DNA of 64,000 nt from assembly GCF_000247695.1 (NCBI RefSeq), contig NW_004624781.1, positions 12,755,468 through 12,819,467 on the forward strand, in the 5' to 3' direction. Below are positions 1-12,185 of the stretch, piece after piece. This DNA is from Heterocephalus glaber. Its lineage: Eukaryota; Chordata; Mammalia; Rodentia; Bathyergidae. The notes under the pieces were generated by a model that was not told where the DNA came from, did not search any database, and saw nothing but the letters and a program-made list of their open reading frames with translations. Made by a program: the position numbers and the translations under genes. Every line of letters begins with the position of its first letter. Position 1 is the stretch's first letter.

Positions 1-857
1 TTTGGTTAATGAATCTGTTGTTAATGACAGTCCTGTCAGTGAAGGTACAAAGCGTAAGTCACACTTTGGTATACATTTAATAAATTACCTTAATTGTGAA
101 GAATAAAATTCTATGACACCGGCCTTGCCCAAAGCATGTGAGAGGCAGAGCTTGTTCCTAAGTCTGTGAATTCTAATCCACTGCTGGATTGCATTCAGGT
201 GTCTTAAGACCTTTGCACTTGAAAATAGGAGTGGTGGGGATTTCTCTTACAGGGCCATTCATGACATGCGGGACATATTTGAACAACTAGCTGAAATGCC
301 AGAGACTGATGTTGGTGTGACGCTTAGTTTAGTTAAAAAATAAACAGAGATCAAAGTGAAATGAAAATTTATCTTATGTAGGGCTGTATACATTTGAATA
401 TGCAAACATTGTTAAAAGAGTTGAAAAGGAAACACTGGAGTGCATTGTATGGCAGAAAAATCGTGCCAAGAGCCAGAATGCATGTAATCCCACACAGACA
501 CACTGTGGGGGCTCAGGGCACCTTTCTGCTTCACAGGGTGACAGTATGGAGACAGAAACCTGAATGGCCTTTGCGCACGAAGAGGAAATGACTGAGATCC
601 AGGGCTTAGCGGGCTTGTGGTCCGATGGCGGGGGCCTATCATTCTGTAGTGGGGTGACAGGGAGGAAGGGTGGCGGCCAGAAAACTTTCACAACAAAGCT
701 TCTAAAAATGTGATCGTCAGCCTCACCAGTAAAACCATTGTGTGGCTCCTGAGGTGAGACTTAGGCATTTGGTACAGAGCTTCCAGAATAATCAAAATCC
801 TTATATTTTTATATCTGGGATGGGATTCAAGTGACTTAATATCTGTAAAGTACTTTT

Positions 858-943
858 TTTTTTTTTTTTGGTAACGTGGATCGAACGCGGGTCCTTGTGC
901 TTACGAGGCAGGCACCGGAACCACTGAGCTAAATCCCCGGCCC
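858..943 (-). mobile_element. ID SINE
   Basis: T-run then ggtaacgtggatcgaacgcg and gagctaaatccccggcc, a reversed tRNA-like head with both pol III boxes. Imperfect target duplication gtaaagtac/gtgaagtac. Confidence 0.85.
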
Positions 944-1436
944 TGTGAAGTACTTAATAATAGTTGCTCTCTCACGTTACGGGCCATAATCTGTCCCGCC
1001 TAAAGTGTGACTAGTTGTAAGAGGGACATCTCTATTTCATTAGCTGCCTCCAAAAACAAAAAGTCACCGGTTATATATACCCTGGCTTTTGATTGAGACG
1101 CTGCCTAATTTTGGAGTGTTAAAATGCGAGGGAAAATATGACTTAGAATTGATAGAATATGTTAACTGTTCATTTACAATATTAGACTTTAACTTTTCAT
1201 TGATAGAGAAAATGATCCTTTTACAGTTGACATTTCAGGCAGAGAAAGTAAAAGGCTGTTTCTTTTCCTGCAGGGGCCCATTATCATCTAAGGAAGAGCT
1301 TGCTTTTATTGCTGTAAGCTGGGACAAACAGAATAACAAAAAGATGGAAAACCATCATATTGATAATATTTTAATTTTACTTTGCAGAATACTTTTGCAT
1401 CCTCTTATTTGATCTATTTTTTTTCAAAAGGAAAAT

Positions 1437-1494
1437 GGTGCCAGGGATTTAGCTCAGGATCCTGAGTTCAATCCCCATTAATCCCCCCAAAGGA
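1437..1494 (+). mobile_element. ID SINE, internally deleted
   Basis: gccagggatttagctcag joins straight to gatcctgagttcaatcccc; the middle of the element is missing. Confidence 0.6.
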
Positions 1495-3135
1495 AAACAG
1501 CTCTATATGTATATTTTATAAATGCATGCTCATTAGAAAATAAAATTACACAACATACACCTAGAGATAAATACCTGCAACATTTTAGCATATGGAGATA
1601 TTGTATATAAATACTGTCATATGCTCACACTAAAACAAGATGAGGGCCCCTTATCCTTTATTTTTTTTATAAACCCCCCTTTCTCCTTCCCTACTCAACT
1701 AGACCAGCAGTGTCCCAGGCCTGGTGTGCACCTTCCACACTAATTGGATTATCAAATAAAATCAGCCCTACCCCTTGATGAGATTTTCTCTCAGCAGCCT
1801 GCAGGGCCCTATGCTAAGCGCCTGGCCTGGGGTGGGGGTGGGGTTCCCCTGGCTCAGGGTGCGTGGTTGGTGTGACGGCCCTGTGGTTAGACAGCACAGG
1901 GTCTGGGCTGGGCAGCCTGCTCCTTGAGAGCTGTCATTAGCTTTCTGAGCTCCTCGGTTACCAGGCCACCGTTCAGCCTAAGTCAGCCCCACATTCCTGA
2001 CACTTTCTCTACACAGAAGCATCCAGGTGGGGATGGTAGTGGTGTTGGCTCTGGTCAGGGACCACTTGTGCCGTGGGACCAACTCCAGTCCCCTCTGAGA
2101 GACCAGTGGACTCGTGTCGACCCCTGGCTTTGAGGGTGGTGCTGGAAGCAAGCTGTGGCAGAGCAGAAAGAGCAAAGAAAAGGAAGTCAGAAATCCCAGT
2201 GTCAGTCTCAGGGATGAAATAAGACCACAGATGTGAAAATGCTGCCCCAGGGCTGAACCTGCTGTAGGGTCATGTATACTGATGAAGAATAAAGCACATA
2301 TTGCATATTCATTGAGCCACCCCCCATGCCCTCAGTGATAAGGATCATGGTACTTGTGTCTTGCAGGCGTTGTGAAGTCTTTGACATCAGCATACACTCA
2401 GGGTCACAGGTGGTTTGTTCACTACCGACTCCCCTGCCTCCCCTGCCCAAATCACCCTTCCACATTCTCTGGTCTCAGCAGTCCAGCCCACGCATGCTCG
2501 GTTCAAAGACCTACCTTCACTTTGCCAGAATATTGGGGGTGTTTAAATCCCATAAGGTTGGAAAGTACTGCAAGCCAATGTGGGGTCACAGTGCCTTATA
2601 CATAGTAGACAAATATTTGTGATTGGTTTCTTTTCTCTTGATTCTAACACAAGTGTTTCATTCTAGTCAAGTAGGAGAAAGGCAAAAGGTAGAATTCCAG
2701 AATGCCGATTTAAAGGTCAAGGTCTAACGTGAAGGTCTGTTCTTTTCCTGAGACTCAGTGGACGGAAAACCACTTGTATCCCGGCTGCAGGCCAAAGCAT
2801 CACCATTGCCCGTTTTCCATGATAAGATAGGGCTTTCTGTTCCCAGGAGATCCACTGGGGGATTCTGGGCCCAGGTTTTCTGGAAATTACATCTGCTATC
2901 CTGTTGTGCCCCCAGTCCACTGAATGTCCCCAGTGTGACACTGTGTTAGGGTCCAGACAGCCTTTTCCAATTACATTGCAAATCTAAAATTAGCGCCGAA
3001 GCGAGTCTTAAAAACGTGGTCTCGGCTTTTGGCTTAGAGGCCTGGTCAGTACCTAACACAAACCTCGAAAATGCTCGCTTCTGTTTGACATTGTTCTCAT
3101 TGTTTCTTTCTGTTTTGTTTTGTTAATATTGTTAT

Positions 3136-3438
3136 AGGTTGAGCATTCATAATCTGAAAATCCAAAATGCTTCAAGACCCCAAATTGTTTGAGGACCGAC
3201 ATGACTGCAAATGGAAAATTCTGTACCTCCCCTCATTCAGGTCATAATCAAAACACAGACACACTAAAAACATATAAAATTACCCTTAGGCAGTGTGTAT
3301 AAGAAATATAACTTTTACATGTAGGCTTGAGTCCCATCCCCAGGATATGCGTATCTGCAACTATCCCAAAACTTCAAAAAGTCCAAAATCCATAACACTT
3401 CCGATTCCAGTCAATTAGATAAAGAATATGCAACCTCT
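3136..3438. mobile_element. Tigger-type DNA transposon fossil
   Basis: The left end aggttgagcattcataatct and the right end agataaagaatatgcaacct are imperfect inverted repeats. The interior has the aaatgcttcaagaccccaaa and gagtcccatccccaggatat phrases typical of a pogo/Tigger-derived non-autonomous element. Inactive. Confidence 0.6.
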
Positions 3439-3583
3439 AACATGTACATATGATTTAAAAATAAATTGTGCAGAAAGATATAAAATGGAGAGTATCAGTA
3501 AATCGCCATTCAACTAAAACCCTAGGCCTTCTCTCCAGAGGACCTTGTATTCCTTCAGAAAAATGATTGTAGGACACGTACTA

Positions 3584-3997
3584 TTGTGGTTTGAATCTGA
3601 GATGGCCTCCAAGGCTTCTGTGTTGAAGGATTCTTCTAATGTAGCAGCGTTCAAAGGTGGGGCCATTGGAAAGTGATTGGATCACAAGGGCTCTGATTTA
3701 ATGGATTAATCCATTGATGATTCATAATTTGATAGGCTATTGTAAGGTGATAGAAACTTAGGAGGTAGGACCTACTGTGTTTACTCCAAAATAAGACCTA
3801 GCCAGAAAGTAATCAGCCTGTCCTTGCCTTACTTCCCATCAGTATTCTCTTGCTTGCTGGCTACTCTGTAAGGCAGGTAAGGCCCAACAACCAACCATGG
3901 TCTGAAACTTCTGAACTCATAAGCCAAGATAAATCTTTCCTCCTTTAGCTGATTTTCTCAGGCATTTTGTCACAATGACAAAAAGTTGACTAACACA
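3584..3997 (+). mobile_element. MaLR LTR (MST/THE1-like)
   Basis: About 414 nt that read like a MaLR LTR from end to end: ttgtggtttgaatctgagat at the start, aggtggggccattggaaagt and ggattaatccattgatg in the middle, ataaatctttcctcctttag and attttgtcac near the end, then gactaacaca. Non-autonomous ERVL-type LTR, inactive. Confidence 0.75.
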
Positions 3998-4895
3998 CAT
4001 GCCTTTTAAATAACTGCTTACGGATGCAGTTCTTCTATATTTAGTCCATAGATTGATTGCTTTTTTCCTGAAACACCGAATCTTGCTTCCCGGTCAGCAG
4101 ATGCAAGTCTCCCTCATGACTGCATGGTGCTCGTTTGCAGTTGTCATGTTCTAACCAGTTCCCAGCAGTGTTTCCTGTAGCCCAGATCACAGTGGGCCAT
4201 CTTGTACATGCAGCTTGCTAGGCTTTTCCAGGTATATCTTAAGGTAAATGCATTTGCTGGGTAACATAGGATATGGATTTTATTTTTACTTAGTTAACTA
4301 TGCTTGTGTGCTGATTCGTGTATTTAAAACTTTGAAATCTGTTTCCAAATGGCTTCCTAAAAATACTCTGTAGAAGCAACAAGTATTTGTGGTCACCCAG
4401 GTGCTCGCTGGGCTCTCCCAACCCTGAAGCTGTTGTATTTGTGCATTTCCTAGCCACCCTCTTTGGGCATGAAGGGCAGCATCAAAGCTGCAGTGACCAG
4501 GCGTATTAGCACCTCCTCTGTCCTCGATGAATCGAACAGTGACTGTGTTTGCTGAGGTGTTTGTTCCCTCTCTCTTCCCTCCCCTGCCGTGACCTGCGAG
4601 GGCTTTGGGAGACTGCTCTCCTGGGCAGGGAGATTTTCGGGAGAAAGATATGCCACCTATGTGCGCTGACTCACCTTTGCTCTTCCTGGTCCCCACCTTG
4701 GTAAACACACTCCAGTTTCAAAGGTTCCACCTTTAAGCCAGTCAGAATCAGCCAGTCGAGGTTCCCACCCCAAGGCGGGCTCTAGGGACTCCCGTGTCTT
4801 GGTGCCAACTCCAAAGCGTAACAAGCAGAGCCATTATGTGGATGTGGGCATCCTCTGCTTTCTAGATCTCGCATATGACTCATTGCTCCTACTGT

Positions 4896-5068
4896 CCCCC
4901 TGTACCGTGGTCCTGGGGATTGAACTCAGAACCTTGCATGTGCAAGGTTCATACATGAGTGAGACAAGGTCATACACGCTATAGTTCAGGCTGGCCTCCA
5001 ACTTCAGATCCTCCTGGCTCAGCTTCCTGAAGAGCTGGGATTACGGGTGTGCACCACCATGGCCAGCT
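4896..5068 (-). mobile_element. ID-B1 fused SINE
   Basis: An ID-like part (ggggattgaactcagaacct) is followed by a B1 part (gttcaggctggcctccaact, gggattacgggtgtgcacca), reversed. Confidence 0.75.
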
Positions 5069-5925
5069 AATTACTTTTTAGTAAACTGAATTGTCACTGG
5101 AAACTTAATTTAGATCCTAGAATGTCTGTACTCAGAATCCTTTATCTAATGGGAAATTTCTCCCTCCTGATTTGTAATGGTTGGCAGGATTACAATTCAG
5201 TATTTTTGCATTAGTGTTCTTACTATTTTCATTTCTTAGCTGGGTTGGAGCTGAGGTCTCCCTCCTGTATGGCTGCAGTTGAGTGAAATAATACCTTGTT
5301 GAGCACCCTGCTTATTTAAAATTGTTGCCAGTTTTAGTGGGAGAAGCAAAAGGGAGTTACCAAAAATGAAGTCCGCAGAAGCCAGCAGTGGCTCTTACTG
5401 AGGCAGTAGGACAGATGACACCGTGCGGAAATTTCCATCCCATGAGTCCCTTGCCTCTGGTCCTCACATAGCAGCGGGAGGGAGAAACCTAGGGAAGCCA
5501 TGGTCAAGGTTATTTGCCTAGAACCATAACACTCGGTAGTAGTGTGGGTCCCAGAACAACTTCCAGGGCTTAGGGCTGGGGCCAGTGGCCTTTGAGGCTT
5601 GGGAGTGGTGACCATTTAGGGTTCCTGAGTGCTGGCTGTTTCCCATGTTGCCCACGCACTCCCTGACTCAGTGGCTGTAAGTGAGGAAGCCCCCTGGGGA
5701 AGTCAGACTGCTACTAAACTGTAGAAAGCAGGCTTATGCTTCAGTGTGGGGCATCTTCAAGTTGTCCTGGCCTGGGACAAGAGCCAGTGTGCCCCTGTCC
5801 AGTTTCCAGCAGCTTCCTTAATCATTTTATCAGCCCTCTGGAACTTCCCAGCTCAGTCCTCAAGGCTTGGCTCTGGACTAGTCCCTGCTCTCCCTGTCCT
5901 TTCCCCATCTCATCTGAGTAGGTTT

Positions 5926-5942
5926 TGTGTGTGTGTGTGTGT
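5926..5942. repeat. (TG)n microsatellite
   Basis: Uninterrupted TG run of about eight units. Confidence 0.9.
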
Positions 5943-6929
5943 GGGTTAGTGGAAGAGGTACAAGAAAGGGAGAGTCAGGACAGAAGTCATAATTGGAAGA
6001 CCTTGGGCACTTTGGAGTTTTCTCACTGGAAAAATGGAGATTCTACGTAAGCATTGGGGATGGCGGAAAAGGCTGAGTAAGTTCACGTATGTAGTTGTGA
6101 TTGCCTGGGAGAGTGGGGGAGAGGGGAAGGGAGGCAGTGAGAGAGAAAGACACGCACAAGGGAAGGAGAGGCTGATTGGGGCAGGCATTGTTGAGCGTTA
6201 GTTTGTAAGACTGATTATTTTCCAGCTAGGTCTTATTTGGGGGGAAAGAGGGTAGTTGGGAGGTCTCTGTTTCCTCCAGTGTAGCATGGAAATGTCAGCC
6301 CATTTGGCCATTTGGAGTAATAGATGGGCATCCTCCACCAATCAAATAACTCATTGCTTTGCATAATAACTCCTCGACTTGCAGTGGGGTTATGCCCCAA
6401 TTTACCCAGGGTTTCAAAAACTAAATTGGAGGTGCATTTAATACACCTTGCCTAGAACATCTTAGCTTGAGAGCACAGTACGCGCAGAATTTGAGCTGCT
6501 TACCTCTCGATCATGGGCTGAGTAGGGCAAGGAATAGGGCTACACGAGAAGCATGATTTCTACTGAGTGGATTGCTCTCATGCCATCGTAAAGCACAGGG
6601 ATTGTAGGTCAGTCACCCAAAGTCAGGCCCATATGCAGCGGCCCCTTGGTCACGCTGTTGGTTCTTTACTGTTGTGGAGAAGGCTGGAAAATGAGTGAAA
6701 GAAGACCCCAGAGCCAGGTGGGATCTTCAGTGTCCAGTGACACTTGGGATCATGACACTCCATGGATCCACAGGGAGCCCTGGTCTACTGGGAAATGACC
6801 GCCCTGAGGAGGGGGACACAGCCTCTGAGACGGCAGATGGGACTGTATCACTACCCACTACCGAGGGGGATGGAGGAAAGGCAGCTGGATTGGATGTCCC
6901 AAGTGACACTGGACTCTTGTTTCTGTTAC

Positions 6930-7176
6930 CTCTCCTCCCCCTCCCCCCTCCCCCTCCCCTCCCCTCCCCCTCTTCTTCCTCCCCTTCCTCCCCTTNNNNN
7001 NNNNNNNNNNNNNNNNNNNNNNNNNNNNNNNNNNNNNNNNNNNNNNNNNNNNNNNNNNNNNNNNNNNNNNNNNNNNNNNNNNNNNNNNNNNNNNNNNNNN
7101 NNNNNNNNNNNNNNNCCCTTCCTCCCCTTCCTCCCCTTCCTCCCCTTCCTCCCCTTCCTCCCCTTCCTCCTCCTTC
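6930..7176. repeat. Pyrimidine-rich minisatellite, (CCCCTTCCT)n-like
   Basis: Nearly pure C/T on the + strand, with a 9-nt unit ccccttcct repeated at least six times after the gap. The centre is unsequenced. The open frames across it are artefacts. Confidence 0.93.
6996..7115. other. Assembly gap, 120 N
   Basis: A run of N entirely inside the pyrimidine minisatellite; the true length is unknown. Confidence 0.99.
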
Positions 7177-7179
7177 TAC

Positions 7180-7346
7180 CTATTTTTTTCGTTATTAGAG
7201 ATTGAACCCAGGGGTACTCTACCACTCAGCTACATCTCTAGCCCTTTTTATTTTTTATTTTGAGATGGGATCTAAGTTGTCCAGGCTGGGCTAGATCAAA
7301 CTTGCCATTCTCCTGCCTGAGCCTTCTGAGTAGCTGAGATGACATC
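7180..7346 (-). mobile_element. ID-B1 fused SINE
   Basis: attgaacccaggggtactct, ctcagctacatctctagccc, then tgagatgggatctaagttgt and ctcctgcctgagccttctga, all reversed. Confidence 0.8.
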
Positions 7347-7899
7347 TTGTTTCTTGTCCTTTGTAGAAGCTAGGTAACCATTTAATCATAGCTTCTGTTT
7401 CAGTTCACTGGGCTTATATTTTTCCGAAGAGAAAATACAATATGTTGGGCCTTTTTTGAGTAGGTGGGCTTCTACGGAGATTAAAATCCAACATCCCACG
7501 GGTTGGTTACTGTGGGGCCGTCACTCTCTGTGCACAGTAACTTCTGCAGGTGTCTGGAGAGCAGGGGCGGGGTCTCACCAGGACTGTGTGGCGTGAGTGG
7601 GCTGTGGGCAATCTGGGGAACTCAGTCACACAGTGGTCAGGGCCTTTCTTCTCTTCTGCTTTGCCACCAGAGGAAGGAGGAGGCTGAGGTAATTTTATAG
7701 AATTGATGCTGTGTGTGGTTCTGAGAAAGCCAGATATAGTGTGCAGGCCATTTCCTCTGCTAGACAGCATGGCAGCAAGCCTTCCAGAACCTTCCACAGC
7801 ACAACAAGCCTGGACTGGCTCACTTCTCCTGTGCCGGCCCCTTCCTGTCTGATTTTTAAGATTACTTTCTCCAGAGCTTCTTAGAATTTCTCCTTAGCA

Positions 7900-8021
7900 T
7901 GCTGGGAGTGGTGGCGCACACCTGTAATCACAGCACTCGGCAGGCTGAGGCAGGAGGATTGCTGAAAGTTTGTGGCCAGCCTGAACTACATAGTGAGACC
8001 CAGTCTCAAAAAGAAAAAAAA
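7900..8021 (+). mobile_element. B1 SINE with target duplication
   Basis: tgctgggagtggtggcgcac, cacctgtaatcacagcactc, tgaggcaggaggatt, then an A-tail. Flanked by agaatttctccttagc and agaatttgtccttagc. Confidence 0.88.
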
Positions 8022-9029
8022 GAATTTGTCCTTAGCAAAGAACTAAATGATTTAACAAATTTTAAAAGATGAAATGTCACGTGGCTTCTACCTTATTTCT
8101 TTCCACTCCCTCCCCCTCTTCATGCTGGTTTTGGTGTCTGACCAGTCAGCCTTTCCAGCTGCTCTTACTCGGAAGTTTCCTCTCCTTTGTCCAAACCCCT
8201 TCGGCAGTGACCCCAGGGAGGCACGGGCCCTGTGTCACTGGGGTCAGCGCATGGTGCTTCCAGGAGGATGTGAGGAGGGTTGAACATGCGATGGTGTTCC
8301 AGTGTCTGGCCACCTGTTTGCTGCTATTACATACTACTGTTAGCTTTTGTGCCCCACCCAGTATGAGTTACAAAGAATGCCCGCTTTGTCTCATTTCCCT
8401 GGCATATTCAAAATACTGAAGATTTACTTGACATGGTTTCTTCTGCAGCAAGTCATTGAGCCTCCCCCAGCCCTCAGAGGTGCTTCGTGTGTTTCCATAT
8501 GCTTGTTTCTGGCACATGAGCACTAACACTCCAAATCCAGCTGGCCTTCAATGCCCAGGTGCAGCCCCGCACGGATCGCACTACAGAAGAGCCCTGTAGC
8601 AGAGGGAAACCCACCAGCCCACTGTATGCAGGGGCCTCCAGGTTAAGCTGAGTCCCCAGAGCAGTCCAGGGCCAAGGGCTCCTCTGCCCAAGCAAGCCCA
8701 GGGGCTAGGTGAGGCCTTCCGCCCACTTCCGGTTCACACAGCGGTGACCAGTCATCACGAAGCAGCGCATCTTTTGAAAGTGGAAGGCAAGTGTTACCTT
8801 GATAATGACAAATCTATGAATGGAAAATACTTCAGATAACTTGAGAAATGATGTCAATGTGACCAGGCCACTGCCAGACACACATTCTCTCCCAATTTGC
8901 AAAACAGTTCTAGAAATTTTCCATTTCCTTGCTTATTTTCCCTGGTGAGCTCAATGGAACAATAAGATTTTAGGAGGCATCAGAGGCTGTCTATTGTGTT
9001 CTGGCTGTGTTTCTCCACCGTTGGGCACT

Positions 9030-9195
9030 TTACACTTGTGTGCTATTTTATGTGATCCCTACCATGACTCTGAAGTGAGTCTTATTTCCCTCGTTTTACA
9101 AAGGAGGAAAGAGAAATTTTAGCAACACAGTGAGCTTGGGTAATTTTCCCCACTTGTCTGTGGTTGTCGAAGCTGGAACTTGAATCTGGGTTTGC
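9030..9195 (+). mobile_element. MIR SINE
   Basis: atttccctcgttttacaaag gaggaaagag, then the agctggaacttgaatctggg region: MIR core and tail. Confidence 0.7.
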
Positions 9196-9277
9196 TACAT
9201 TTCACTTGGGGGGGATGTTTGGGAAACGAAAGGGTTTTTGTTGCCATTTGATTTTTTTTCCCTGTAGGAGGATATGA

Positions 9278-9643
<366 letters not shown>

Positions 9644-10559
9644 TGAGGTCAGGCCAGTACTTCGCTCTGCAATAGTGTCCCTTTAATGTGCTGCTGCCCC
9701 GCCCTGTGGGGTCTAAAATCTCAGGGCAACCCTGCTTTGCAGACTTCTATGGATCAGCCTTCCTAATTGCACATTTCATTCCAGGCTTAAAAGGTTTTAA
9801 AAAAAGATTGCCTCATGAAAAAAAAAAGCAATTTTGCCAGTTTTCCTGCATCTTTATGTTTACCAAAGGAACTCAAGAAGTGAACTATTGAAAATGCCTG
9901 ACATTCCTGAGCTGTTCTTTATGTTTCAATTTTAGCTTGCCAGATGCTATTTCTTTATGGGCCTTTTAAAAATGCAGAATGGAAATTTGATCCAAATGTG
10001 TTGGCTTCATTATAAACAGAGAACTGTGATGTTTGCTTAAGTCCCTACAGGATTCAGGAGTTTTGTCTGGTGCAACCATGGGAAGAACTAGTAGTAGAAT
10101 CATCTTCAGTATTAAGATCTGTGTAACATCTGTAATAGCAGAAAGCTGAACCGCTATTACTCTTGAAGGTTTAGTGTCAAGGTGGTGACTTGTGAAGGTC
10201 TGATGTCAAGGATGACCTAGGGGATGTGCTGCTGATTACGTGCATTTTAGATTTTAACCCAGAAGGTGTGGAGAGGAGGCCTGTACCACACAGCTTCTTT
10301 TCATTATTCACAACACCCTTTGTCAGTTAGAAGCACTTGAAACTCAGCAACAGGACTCTTGCGGGCTGCCCTAGAAGCCAGCTGCTGAGTGCTGCGGTCT
10401 CCACTGCTCAGATATATACTGAGCAATACTGTTACTAGCGTTATTCCAAAGTGCTCGGACCTTTCTTTCTGCTACTGTGCTGCTTATTTACCATGAAGGA
10501 GTTTTCCAAATAGCTACACAGTTAAATTCTAAACAAATCCTGAATCCTAAATATTTGGA

Positions 10560-10840
10560 TTTGTTAACTATATTAGTATCGTTTCAAATTTTTCTTTTGT
10601 TTTAAATTGACAAATAATTTTAGGTACCCATGGGGTATATTTCCATATACATACATAGATATATATACACCCACATAAATACATTATGAAATGATAAATT
10701 AGGCTCATTAACATGCCTCCTCTATACTTATTTTTGTGTATGTGGTACAATTAAAATTGACTCTTAACAGTTTTGAAACATACATCACATCATTATAAAT
10801 TTAGCATTGCATCTTGTTGATCATCGGTGTCAACCCATAG
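10560..10840 (-). mobile_element. L1-like 3' UTR relic
   Basis: AT-rich text such as aggtacccatggggtatatt, ggctcattaacatgcctcc and tgaaacatacatcacatc resembles old LINE-1 3' UTR. Strand and family are tentative. Confidence 0.4.
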
Positions 10841-11007
10841 CTCAAAGACACATCCTGCCCACGCATTCTTTTGTAACTAAAGTTTTGTTCGAGCCCAGCA
10901 GTGCTCTTCCATTGATGGGTTATCTGTGGCTGCTTTCCTGCCCCAGGCACAGAACTGAGAAGCTGAACTATGCCTCTGACCCGTGAAGTCTAAAACGGTC
11001 ACATTCA

Positions 11008-11085
11008 GGGCTGAGAGTAGAGCTCAGCACTTACCTAGCACACACAAGGCCCCATGTTCAATCCCCAGCCCCACATGAAAATAAA
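11008..11085 (+). mobile_element. ID SINE, old
   Basis: gagtagagctcagcactta then aaggccccatgttcaatccc and an A-rich tail. Confidence 0.65.
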
Positions 11086-11224
11086 ATACTTTCTAGTCCT
11101 TTACAGATAAAAATCTCCTGACCTTGCAGTAGATACCTGCTCAGTTTCCTTTAATTGAACTGTAGGGGAACAGTTGTGTTTACTTGAAATTGTTATTTTA
11201 TTTGTTCAAAAAATTGAAATATCC

Positions 11225-11312
11225 TGGGCTAGAGGTATAGCACAGTGGTAGGGTGCTTGGCTAGTGTGCATAAGGCCCTGGGTTCAATCCCCATCATTGG
11301 GTAAACAAAGAA
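11225..11312 (+). mobile_element. ID SINE, old
   Basis: gggctagaggtatagcacag, aaggccctgggttcaatccc. Confidence 0.7.
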
Positions 11313-11464
11313 AAGAAGAAATTGCATATATACTTACTTTGGATATGTCAGCATCAAAACTTGTAAGTCACTTGGCATCCAAAGACTCGCGGTACCTGGA
11401 AACTGGAGGCAGATGAGGAAGAGCCGGGTCGTGAGGTGGCAGAGCTGGGCTGCCCAGGGTCGTC

Positions 11465-11570
11465 TGGCCCTGTAAGAGCTCTGCGACCTTCAGAAGTTTT
11501 GTGATCTATCTGCCCTGCTTTCCTGGTCTGCAAAATGGGAATGATGACAAAATCTCCCATGGGAGGTGGT
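11465..11570 (-). mobile_element. MIR SINE fragment
   Basis: ctttcctggtctgcaaaatg ggaatgatga, reversed MIR core. Confidence 0.55.
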
Positions 11571-11944
11571 CATTGATACAGTGATGAGTCCAGTAAGTAC
11601 ACGTTTTTGTTTGTCTAATCACTTCTAATTATTTCTGAGTTTTCTTCCAAAAATTTAATTGTAAAGCTGCTTATTGTAAATTCAAAATACATTTTACCAC
11701 AGAAACTGTTGTAAATGGAGGACTAATAGGGCCAGAAAAACCTTGGAATGCAGATTTAACTAAGTACACTATTGATGCAAAAACATGGTTTTTGATAAAT
11801 TGGCTAAGAGAAGACAAAATGAAGTGAGCAGCAGTCAGTTCATCTGGAGCTCAGACAGCCTCAGTCTGCCCCTTAGACACTGTCTCTAAGACACCGGAAG
11901 CTCCTTGTGGGCAGGGCCTGTGTCTCGTATATAGAGAACACGAT

Positions 11945-12185
11945 GTGAGAACTTTTAAAAACAATACATGTTCATTTAAGTGGCATGTGCACGTGAAACA
12001 CAGCCAGGCAAAGAGTAGAGCCCTGAAGTTACTGGGGATCCCAGCACCTAGGGTCCATCCCTGTTGATCTCTCAGACTGTAGCCTTCACTTCCACCACAT
12101 ACAGACACACCCATGTCCTCCCCCTGCTACTGTCAAATCTTTCCAAAAATGGCATCATCCTATGTCTTGCATTTCCTGCATAGAT
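11945..12185. repeat. Ancient interspersed repeat
   Basis: aaaacaatacatgttcattt, gatctctcagactgtagcct, aaaaatggcatcatcctatg suggest an old LINE-type relic. Low certainty. Confidence 0.28.

Noticed and set aside
1..345. A possible exon pair (open text up to a gtaagt at 54, then tcttacag at 252 followed by an open frame to a stop near 340)
   Set aside because: The open frame before the donor and the one after the acceptor do not join in phase, the joined frame stops quickly, and I recognise no protein family. MYO1E exon 1 would not look like this.
4298..4708. 136-codon minus-strand open frame
   Set aside because: No recognisable motif and composition of random intronic sequence.
6695..7225. 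Three open frames (167, 147 and 99 codons) across the N-gap
   Set aside because: They are low-complexity translation of a C/T repeat plus undetermined bases.
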